Shown here in pieces: positions 16,401 to 22,995 of a stretch of 34,650 nucleotides of DNA (positions are counted from its first letter, which is position 1; each line of letters opens with the position of its first letter). Source of the DNA: Anaerolineales bacterium. Lineage in GTDB: Bacteria; Chloroflexota; Anaerolineae; Anaerolineales; Villigracilaceae. Location of the stretch: contig JAUQXA010000016.1 in the NCBI GenBank assembly GCA_030834895.1, positions 1 through 34,650 of the forward strand, in the 5' to 3' direction. The notes below the pieces were generated by a model. The model searched no databases. It was not told the origin of the DNA and saw only the letters and a list, made by a program, of their open reading frames with translations. The position numbers and the translations under genes were made by a program.

Positions 16401-17666
16401 GCTACCCCTAGAAGCCAAGAAGAGGCAGACTCCCAAATAACTTCACTAAATGAGGGTCTTAATCAGGGCGTCTTGCCTGAGGATGAAAAAGAATTTGTCA
16501 CCCAAGCGCTGAATGATTTAATAGCAGCAATGGATAGCGCGAAGCGATATGACGTTGAAGTTAAGAAATTGCGTGCGGCGATCTCAAAAGAAGACAATCT
16601 CAAAAAACTGCTTGGCTTCGAAGGCGATCTCAAAGGATTGAGCGCTGCTAATTTAGTTGCGCCTACTCAACCGAAAGTTAGCGAAATCCAAAAAGACTTA
16701 GCCGATAAAATAGAAGATGCTGCAAAAGAAACTTGCGGAGAGATTGTCGCTTTAAAGCATATCGAAGATGCTGGGGCGGCACGCGCTGAAATACGAGACT
16801 ATAAAAGCAGTTTCGAACGTAAAGGGTACAAGAATGTTGTTGCGTTATTCGCACGGGCAGAAGAAGACTTGGAGAAACGGGTTGAAGTACTTAGAAGCCA
16901 GGCGGCGGAATCATCGGCTATCGAGCAACTTAATGCGATGACCTCCAAGGCAGATTTAGTAGTTTTATATCAGTATCAGGAAACAATCGCGCAACTTAAT
17001 GGTTCGTCAATTAATTTTGAGAAGGTAAAGAAAAAGAAATCTGATGAGATCTCCACAGAAATTTCAGGTCTGGAAACTTTTGCAGACAACGTGGAGAAAA
17101 CCGCCAAAGAAATTTCCCCTGAAGCGTTGAGAGACTTTTACGAGTCCATGATAATCAGAGAAAACAGATATTCAGGCTCAGACTACGAAAAAGATTTTCG
17201 CGAAGCAAAAAAATATGTTCAAATCTTGCAGTCTTACTTTGAAGATTTGAAATCTGTAACCCTCTTGCCTATCAGGAATCCAGAAGACGAATCTGAGGCG
17301 CGTGGACGCTTGGAAAAGATCGAGAGAGGTTTTTCAAGCAAAGTTGGCAAAAAACACAAGTCGTATTTGCAAGATGTTAAAAACAAGATAGACGAAAAAA
17401 TTCAAGAAGAATACGAGAAAGCGGAAAAAATAATTAAAGAAGTGGAACGTGGAATCAAGACGTCAAAACCCGCAGACCTGCGCAGAAAACTGGAATCCAT
17501 ATCTTTTACAAATAAAAGCCTAATATCCAAAATAAAGGATGTGTATACAAAAATTGAAGAGAAAGAAACTCAAGATGTAATTGGTCATATTGAAGACCTG
17601 TTTATATCCATCAAAGACCGTAAAAAACGGGAAGAATGCATTAAACGTTTACAAAAGGTGGAGTAA
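13452..17666 (+). CDS. brxC: BrxC-type BREX ATPase
   Basis: 1404 aa, within the large size range of BrxC/PglY proteins. The Walker A loop NYGHGKSH is at residues 80-87 and the Walker B VLVLFDEFSQF near 260-270. A helical middle follows. The last 450 residues are rich in Lys/Glu heptad-like stretches (for example EKAEKIIKEVERGIK) and predict a long coiled coil. BrxC is the core ATPase of BREX systems and is needed for phage exclusion. A very strong ribosome binding site, AGGAGGG, precedes the ATG, and pglZ follows after six bases. The large ATPase upstream has the same N-terminal plan but lacks the coiled-coil tail. Confidence 0.85.
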   Translation: MLLKDVVKIDTQGKFISAVQLSDYDKPEDNLSLVKSYIFAESAPDAYGGQLVSVGSIDLLKNLRLSFNNNSSNCFAVVANYGHGKSHLALVLANYFGKPTRSPEVKKILERIDQAVNNPVKTEDYHEFKRQNDRFLVIRLSGDTHKTLREQFFPAIQKALKEHKETQSVELPFWNQQAKVWLEGKIEDKQTKKFLKDNYGTDVPGLLADVEENVSTAYEQYVELFKHLNNNVSPSAEGNFDFKDAVKWIVEVCQESKALSGVLVLFDEFSQFVQRYSEGKAIGDLQNLLLGIQDHRGKALFLAFAQHDPDEVADQYAGGQTLQSIKRELNRIEKKYALYSLMEAVLDSYLSQSDSAWDKMISSNPRARGSLYRPTELVWELYSKRYDRELRWRNDKFRDVLAKGCFPLHPFTTALLSHLKMQTIDDDPRTILRFVRDRFEQKQNEPIFDDNGKINRIYPVELVDYFQGRIATKQLFASYENATRNIEQTFAGTPTHTYHAVLKALLLQEADHIVVGDRQVEILSEMAGLDEKTALQTLKELSQKSITKYDESLGINSFWPVSVDPQALEDRIKNELANKKFNADTVYSLNDDLENLFADTTKIPVPVDWGSPDDWAAKSVIVTRETLTSDFLKQSLQAHSLTYQGFKDGNRGLVCWLLALDETDVEYFNKTALKILHDTFCEETPPPVIMVIPKSANTLLSNYYLRYKVLEDLKKDRDLIKKVTQVGFDSDLERTKKTLAKFLGNLFGDETNYRSIPRKSAELVIHQKYKSNLTVLAPITIDGVLRKLYNLAYPYHPPKFFDEFAANPKKGAKTLPDGVKVVAKNLIQNKLDSTVGGMSPIPSRICKQQLMQSWHILTTRYYIQEPDTPTLLPAWEYLENAVKVDDKETPVKTFLPNLFAPPFGFDYNTATLLFSAWIGKNKTKLSFSANNKIVGIEYLENLLESVHPQEFLGKICTQNFTITRRDVEKALKEMRKLVEEIQRATPRSQEEADSQITSLNEGLNQGVLPEDEKEFVTQALNDLIAAMDSAKRYDVEVKKLRAAISKEDNLKKLLGFEGDLKGLSAANLVAPTQPKVSEIQKDLADKIEDAAKETCGEIVALKHIEDAGAARAEIRDYKSSFERKGYKNVVALFARAEEDLEKRVEVLRSQAAESSAIEQLNAMTSKADLVVLYQYQETIAQLNGSSINFEKVKKKKSDEISTEISGLETFADNVEKTAKEISPEALRDFYESMIIRENRYSGSDYEKDFREAKKYVQILQSYFEDLKSVTLLPIRNPEDESEARGRLEKIERGFSSKVGKKHKSYLQDVKNKIDEKIQEEYEKAEKIIKEVERGIKTSKPADLRRKLESISFTNKSLISKIKDVYTKIEEKETQDVIGHIEDLFISIKDRKKREECIKRLQKVE

Positions 17667-17672
17667 CAAACC

Positions 17673-19850
17673 ATGCCAAATATACTGCTGGATCGGGACG
17701 AAACTGCCGACCCTGTCAAAGGGCATAAGGTCATTGAAACAGAGGTTGACTTTTTAAATGCCGCATTGTCAGGAGGAGATTTCCTGATTCGTGGTTATTC
17801 CTTATGTGAGTGGGCTGAGTCTTTTTATAGAGGTCGAAATATCACTTGTGTCAGTGCGCCTTCTATTGTCGGGGATTTAATGCACCACTACAGCGGTTTG
17901 TCAGTTGAGCAGGCGCAGTATATAAGCCAAAAATTGAAGGCGGAAAAAGTAAAGCCTGCTGATTTTTCTCCACAAGAGATATTGTCATCTCTATTCCACA
18001 CCTATTTGTGGGACTCGCCAGCCTCCAAGTCACATGCCGCAGATTGGCTACTTTGGCTGGATGGTTCAGAATATCATGAAGCATTTGAGCCTGTATTCTA
18101 TCCTTTGGTTTTTGAGTGGAAAAAAGACGAACCTGAACTGAGTGAGTTATACGAGGCTATTACCCCTGAATCAGCAAAGTTATTGCTGCAAAAATGGTTT
18201 GGGGCAGAGATAACTCCTTTTTTAGATAAATACGGAGACTTCCCCGCTCAAGTGCCCGACAAATGGCTTGCCAAGTTGCAAGAGGCGTGGGCTGGCAACA
18301 TGATAAAAACACGGGGAGAGTTTTTTATTGAGTTTTTCAAAGCCCCAACCAAAAGAGAACTTAAACAAGAAGCAGCTAAAGTTGCGTTAGATTATTTTGA
18401 AAAGAACCCCGAGTTTGTTACTGCCGATGCATGTAACAAAATTGTCCGTTTTGCCACTGGAAAAGATAGTGAAAGAATCTCCAAACTACGACCGATACCA
18501 GAACCAAGACCGCTGCCCCAACATCCTGACGCCATAATCGAATGGTTTATGGAAGAATATCTACCTTACAAAGACTGGTGTCTTAATACCAGCAACAATG
18601 CCGCATATGCCCATTCCCTGTCTTTAGGTAGGCAATTTGCTGAATGGTATTTGGATTTTTACCCTACGGCTTTAAATTCAAAAACTTACATCAGTTATTT
18701 TCATTCCCAAAAATTGCGCGGAAATTACCCAAATTCAGTTAACTTGTTAGTCGTATTGGACGGACTTCATTATTTAGATGCAAAAATTTTAATGAACGCT
18801 TTGCTTGGCGGTAAAAGTACTCATCGTTTAGATATTATAGAAAATAGCCTGTGTTTTGCCCCGATACCTACAGTGACGGAATTTACCAAAGGTTCCCTAC
18901 TTCGAGGCGTACAACCTTCAATGATGAAGGAGATAAAAATTCTTGGAGAAGACGTCTCCGAACAAGAGACACCGGTAAAAAATCTAAGACTTGCACAACC
19001 AGGCGATCTTATAATTTGGCGTATTCAAGAACCAGATAACACTTATCACAAGAAAAACAAGAACAACACCTTAAAAACAGAAATAGAAGGGCAGTTGAAG
19101 ACGCAAGCCAAAAAGATTTTAGATGTTATTGAGCAAATTCCTTTATCTATGGATGTGAAACTCTTTATTTCAACCGATCATGGAAGATATTTGGGAACCT
19201 CAAAAAGAGTGGTTCCCATACCCGAAGGCATGTTGGCTCATGGTCGTGCTGCCTGGGGCAAGACCGTTAACGAGGACTTCCCTAAATCTGGGTATGCCAT
19301 CAAAGAGAATATAGCGTACTTATCGCGACATCGTTTTGGGCTGGATACTTTTGACATAGATGTTGCGGTTATACTTGATGATAACGCTTTTCAAGATAAA
19401 CGCCACGAGCAAGAGCTTTACTCTCATGGCGGACTGTCTCCGGAAGAGGTGATTGTTCCTTGGATGGTTTTTGCCAGAAATGTTGAAAAGCCAAAGATTG
19501 AGTTATCGATAAGCGGGGACGGTGCTGCTAATCAGCCTGGAAAATTATTGCTGTCAGCTATAAACACTAGTCAGATGAATTTACGCATTGTTAAATGCAG
19601 GATTGATTTTGGCCAAGATAAGAAGACATTGATTAATAAAAGATATTTGCTTCCCCCTTTGAAAGAAACAAATATTGAGGTTGATATTCCCTCATGGCCG
19701 TCCAGTGAACAAGTAAAGATGGGTACAATTTGTGTTGTGGTAGCGCTGCCGTCGGAAGATGAATTTGAGCAGCACCCGTCATTATCTGAAGTAAAAGTAA
19801 CCGAGCTGTATACAAGAGATAAATCCTTGCTTGAAGGACTTGATATATGA
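17673..19850 (+). CDS. pglZ: PglZ, BREX alkaline-phosphatase-superfamily protein
   Basis: 725 aa. The PglZ domain shows the metal-ligand motifs of the alkaline-phosphatase superfamily. LVVLDGLHYLDA lies near residues 357-368, FISTDHGRY near 496-504, and YSHGGLSPEEVIVPW near 582-596. The N-terminal 340 residues are helical with no named motif, and a beta-rich tail of about 120 residues follows the PglZ domain. PglZ is the signature protein of BREX systems. It lies between brxC and brxL, and its stop overlaps the brxL start (ATGA), the conserved type 4 order brxP-brxC-pglZ-brxL apart from the inserted small genes. Confidence 0.88.
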   Translation: MPNILLDRDETADPVKGHKVIETEVDFLNAALSGGDFLIRGYSLCEWAESFYRGRNITCVSAPSIVGDLMHHYSGLSVEQAQYISQKLKAEKVKPADFSPQEILSSLFHTYLWDSPASKSHAADWLLWLDGSEYHEAFEPVFYPLVFEWKKDEPELSELYEAITPESAKLLLQKWFGAEITPFLDKYGDFPAQVPDKWLAKLQEAWAGNMIKTRGEFFIEFFKAPTKRELKQEAAKVALDYFEKNPEFVTADACNKIVRFATGKDSERISKLRPIPEPRPLPQHPDAIIEWFMEEYLPYKDWCLNTSNNAAYAHSLSLGRQFAEWYLDFYPTALNSKTYISYFHSQKLRGNYPNSVNLLVVLDGLHYLDAKILMNALLGGKSTHRLDIIENSLCFAPIPTVTEFTKGSLLRGVQPSMMKEIKILGEDVSEQETPVKNLRLAQPGDLIIWRIQEPDNTYHKKNKNNTLKTEIEGQLKTQAKKILDVIEQIPLSMDVKLFISTDHGRYLGTSKRVVPIPEGMLAHGRAAWGKTVNEDFPKSGYAIKENIAYLSRHRFGLDTFDIDVAVILDDNAFQDKRHEQELYSHGGLSPEEVIVPWMVFARNVEKPKIELSISGDGAANQPGKLLLSAINTSQMNLRIVKCRIDFGQDKKTLINKRYLLPPLKETNIEVDIPSWPSSEQVKMGTICVVVALPSEDEFEQHPSLSEVKVTELYTRDKSLLEGLDI

Positions 19851-21280
19851 CAACTGAAGCCACTGATCAAATACGCGACTTAAACGCAAAAATCGTTAGA
19901 GTTTTTGGCGACCTTGCTATAGACAAACGTCGCCTGCCGTTAACCAAGCTGGATAAACGTGGAATACCCGCTTATGTGGCTGAATGGGTAATTGACACCC
20001 TTTCACCAGGGAATGAAGAACTAACAAAAGAGAAAATTAATAAAATTCAAGAATGGACAGATCGCTATTTACCTGGACCTGAAGATGCAAATTCAATTAA
20101 AAATCGGTTATTTAATGGAGAGACTATAAAAGTATTGACTTCGATGCAGGTCGAAGTTGAGTTAAAGCGCAACAAACAAGATCGTGTTGCCAAATTAATA
20201 CTGTTGCAAATATTCGATGGTTTAATTGCTGATGGAATCGTAGAGAAATATCAAGATCTACTTTCGTATGGAATGTGGGGAGTTGCTGAATTAACAAATA
20301 CCCCTGAGGGGGTTGAAGTTGTTAGTTTCAAGCCTATGCAGGCAGTGTTTAATTTGGGTTTGTTCAAAAAAGCAAGACAAGAATTTACTTTAAAAGAATG
20401 GATGTCTCTTTTACTGGTATCAATGGGATATAACCCTTTGATGTTTACAGAGGACGAGCAAATATATTTACTATGCCGATTATTACCATTGGTGCAAAAA
20501 AGTATGCATCTAATCGAACTCGCACCTAAAGGAACTGGCAAGAGTTATCTATATGAGAACATTTCGCCTCGGGTAAGATTATTAAGTGGTGGAAATGTTT
20601 CACCTGCTGTTTTATTTATAAACAATGCTTCTGGACAATGGGGGCTTCTTGCGCGTTACAAAGTTGTGATCTTAGATGAGGTTCAGACTTTAAAATTTGA
20701 AAGACCAGAAGAAATTGTTGGTGGATTAAAAGGCTTTTTAGCCAATGCGCGTTTGACACGCGGCGGGCTTCATGAGTCATCCAGTGACTGTGGACTAGTT
20801 ATGCTCGCCAATATTACGCTTGACACACATCAACAACCAACAGCTTCTCCATTGGTTGCGGAACTTCCTGAATTTTTGCAAGAAACTGCGTTTCTAGATA
20901 GAATAAAAGGAATTGTTCCCGGCTGGAAAATTCGAAAACTTAGTGGAGATAGTTTTGCCAAAAGCGTTGGATTAAAGACTGATTTTTTTGGAGATGCACT
21001 TTTAGCGTTTCGTGATAATTTAGAAATTGACCAAATATGCGCACGACGCATTCAATTGACAGGAAAGAAATTCAAGAGAAACGAAGATGCTGTCCATGCG
21101 ATTGCCAGCGGCATGATGAAACTGCTTTTTCCACACGGAGTAGTATCCGATGAGGATTTCGAGCATTATTGTGTACGACCAGCCAAACAACTAAGGCAGT
21201 TTGTTTGGGATCAACTATATATGTTGGATGCAGAATATCGCCAATTTGAAAAAGATATTCAATACGAAATAATGCCTTGA
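19847..21280 (+). CDS. brxL: BrxL, AAA+ protein apparently without the Lon-like tail
   Basis: 477 aa. The AAA+ core carries Walker A APKGTGKSY near residues 224-232 and Walker B VVILDEVQTL near 272-282. PEFLQETAFLDRIKGIVPGW is typical of the BrxL/Lon_2 arginine-finger region. The N-terminal 200 residues match the BrxL start (KLDKRGIPAYVAEWVIDTL). Type 1 BrxL proteins run to roughly 680 aa with a C-terminal Lon-protease-like domain. This one ends soon after the AAA+ helical lid (KQLRQFVWDQLYMLDAEYR), so that domain is missing or reduced. The stop is natural and shares a base with the next ATG, so there is no sign of a frameshift. Confidence 0.82.
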   Translation: MTTEATDQIRDLNAKIVRVFGDLAIDKRRLPLTKLDKRGIPAYVAEWVIDTLSPGNEELTKEKINKIQEWTDRYLPGPEDANSIKNRLFNGETIKVLTSMQVEVELKRNKQDRVAKLILLQIFDGLIADGIVEKYQDLLSYGMWGVAELTNTPEGVEVVSFKPMQAVFNLGLFKKARQEFTLKEWMSLLLVSMGYNPLMFTEDEQIYLLCRLLPLVQKSMHLIELAPKGTGKSYLYENISPRVRLLSGGNVSPAVLFINNASGQWGLLARYKVVILDEVQTLKFERPEEIVGGLKGFLANARLTRGGLHESSSDCGLVMLANITLDTHQQPTASPLVAELPEFLQETAFLDRIKGIVPGWKIRKLSGDSFAKSVGLKTDFFGDALLAFRDNLEIDQICARRIQLTGKKFKRNEDAVHAIASGMMKLLFPHGVVSDEDFEHYCVRPAKQLRQFVWDQLYMLDAEYRQFEKDIQYEIMP

Positions 21281-22440
21281 TGAATAGTATTACTGCAATT
21301 TACCTAGATTACAACGCAACTACACCATGCGACCCTCGGGTAGTTGAAAAAATGCTGCCCTTTTTTGGAGAGACCTATGGTAATCCATCTAATGGTCTTC
21401 ACATCCAAGGTCGAAAATCTGCAAAGGCAGTGGATGATGCCCGGGAGCAGGTTGCTGGCTTAATTGGCGCAAGACCTAACGAGGTTGTGTTTACAAGCGG
21501 GGCAACAGAGAGCAATAACCTAGCGATATTGGGAATTGCACATATGCGTCAAAACGGTAACCGGAAACGCATTGTGACATGTGTTGTAGAGCATAAGGCT
21601 GTTCTCTTGCCATGTAAAAAACTAAAAGAAAATGGGTTTGATGTAGTGTTTCTTTCGGTAGATAAAAATGGCAGGGTGTCTATGGACGAGGCTCGACAAG
21701 CAATTAATGACAAAACATTACTTGTTTCCATACAGGGGGCCAATAATGAAGTTGGTACGCTACAACCGGCCAAGGAACTTGCCGAAATTGCTCATCAACA
21801 TGGGGCTTTATTCCATTGTGATGCAGCGCAGGCGGTGGGCAAAGTCCCTGTCAATGTGGATGATTTGGGAGTTGATTTACTTTCAATGAGCGCCCACAAG
21901 TTATATGGTCCCAAAGGGGTTGGGGCTCTGTATGTGCGTGGCGGTTCAAACTCAATCCCAATGGAGCCTATCTGGTACGGTGGTGGGCAAGAAAACGGTC
22001 TACGTTCAGGGACTACCAACGTTCCTGGTATTGTTGGCTTTGGAGAGGCTAGTGAGATCAGTAAATCAATTCTTGTGGATGAAGAGAAAAGAATACGGTC
22101 TCTTCGGGATGTTTTTGAAAGCACCATGATCAAGAATATCCCCTCCCTAAAAATAAACGGATATAAAGCTGGGCGACTACCAAATACAAGTAGTATAACT
22201 TTTCCGGGTATCGATGCCGATGCACTCATTTTAAATGCCGACAAAATAATGGTGGGAACAGGATCAGCTTGTACATCTGGTGCAGTTGAACCCTCTCATG
22301 TGTTAACTGCTATTGGATTGAGTAGAGACTTGGCAAGTTCCACAATTCGAATCAGTTTGGGAAGATATTGCAATCAGGATCAGATACAAGTGGCTATAAA
22401 CTCTCTGGTAGACGCCAGAAATAACCTTCAGAATTTATAA
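21280..22440 (+). CDS. sspA: cysteine desulfurase (IscS/DndA/SspA type)
   Basis: About 386 aa class V aminotransferase-fold PLP enzyme. The motifs are YLDYNATTP at the N-terminus, TSGATESNN, VEHKAVL, HCDAAQAVGK, and SAHKLYGPKG with the PLP lysine near residue 207. GTGSACTSG carries the catalytic cysteine near residue 331. It converts cysteine to alanine and passes the persulfide sulfur to an acceptor. In Dnd and Ssp systems the dedicated desulfurase (DndA/SspA) feeds the PAPS-reductase-like enzyme. Its ATG shares one base with the brxL stop, so it is part of the defence operon and not a stray isc gene; no iscU or other Fe-S assembly gene is nearby. ATG at 21280 is preferred to the TTG three bases upstream. 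Confidence 0.9.
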   Translation: MNSITAIYLDYNATTPCDPRVVEKMLPFFGETYGNPSNGLHIQGRKSAKAVDDAREQVAGLIGARPNEVVFTSGATESNNLAILGIAHMRQNGNRKRIVTCVVEHKAVLLPCKKLKENGFDVVFLSVDKNGRVSMDEARQAINDKTLLVSIQGANNEVGTLQPAKELAEIAHQHGALFHCDAAQAVGKVPVNVDDLGVDLLSMSAHKLYGPKGVGALYVRGGSNSIPMEPIWYGGGQENGLRSGTTNVPGIVGFGEASEISKSILVDEEKRIRSLRDVFESTMIKNIPSLKINGYKAGRLPNTSSITFPGIDADALILNADKIMVGTGSACTSGAVEPSHVLTAIGLSRDLASSTIRISLGRYCNQDQIQVAINSLVDARNNLQNL

Positions 22441-22472
22441 GAGTTTCTCAACACCTACAGCTTAAAACAAAA

Positions 22473-22503
22473 AAGCCCCTGATTTTCAACGAATCAGGGG
22501 CTT
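22473..22503. terminator. bidirectional rho-independent terminator between convergent operons
   Basis: A perfect 12-bp stem (AAGCCCCTGATT with AATCAGGGGCTT) around a 7-base loop lies 33 bases after the desulfurase stop. On the - strand it is followed by a T-rich run (TTTTTGTTTT), a good terminator for the DUF6011 gene. On the + strand the T tract is poor, so termination of the defence operon here is probable but weaker. Confidence 0.8.
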
Positions 22504-22508
22504 GCAGT

Positions 22509-22937
22509 TTAGATAAAGCGATACTGCATCAGATATTGTTGCAATCGTTCATGCGAGATGATCCTGCCACTGGGATTTTCCCGCCAGTTACCATCATCCA
22601 ACGGGGTATACACCAAAGGCTTTCTCTTTGGTAATACCATCCCACATTGAAATGGCTCTCGGGTCTCGAAAAGTCGACGGCGTTCCTCCTTTCTTTGTCG
22701 AAACAATTCTCTTTTACTCAGTCGCTTCTTCGGCAATTCGCCAGGGAAAAGTGGCGCTTGCATGTGGCTTGGATCTATCTCAGTATATGCTACACCAGAA
22801 CTTGGTCTACTTTGAACACGAACACTTTTTCCAGATGTAGCGGTAATCCCGGCGCACTTGGGACCCATCCCTCTGGCAATGCTCATGGGAGATTTCAAAC
22901 GCCGACCACACTTTTTGCATCTTGGATTTTCTTCCAT
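22509..22937 (-). CDS. DUF6011-type zinc-finger protein
   Basis: 142 aa. The N-terminus reads CKKCGRRLKSPMSIARGMGPKCAG. The C-x-x-C-G-R-x-L ... P-x-S ... G-x-G-P-x-C pattern is typical of DUF6011, a small zinc-binding motif found at protein ends and as stand-alone proteins in mobile elements. The middle is very basic (KKRLSKRELFRQRKEERRR) and could bind nucleic acid. It has its own hairpin upstream (22959-22991) and terminator downstream, so it may be a single transcription unit. The function is unknown. Confidence 0.7.
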   Translation of the reverse strand: MEENPRCKKCGRRLKSPMSIARGMGPKCAGITATSGKSVRVQSRPSSGVAYTEIDPSHMQAPLFPGELPKKRLSKRELFRQRKEERRRLFETREPFQCGMVLPKRKPLVYTPLDDGNWRENPSGRIISHERLQQYLMQYRFI

Positions 22938-22958
22938 AATTTACCTCTTGAATAGAAT

Positions 22959-22991
22959 ACACCAGCCCAGGCTGTTTGTCTGGGCTGGTGT
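22959..22991. terminator. hairpin between the helicase and DUF6011 genes
   Basis: A perfect 12-bp stem (ACACCAGCCCAG with CTGGGCTGGTGT) around a 9-base loop. It begins four bases beyond the stop of the - strand helicase gene. A T-run (CGTTTT) follows on the + strand but not on the - strand, so as a - strand terminator it would be atypical; it may attenuate. Confidence 0.55.
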
Positions 22992-22995
22992 CGTT

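Noticed and set aside
21280..22440. Housekeeping IscS
   Set aside because: No isc or suf partners are present, and its start shares a base with the brxL stop, so it belongs to the defence operon.
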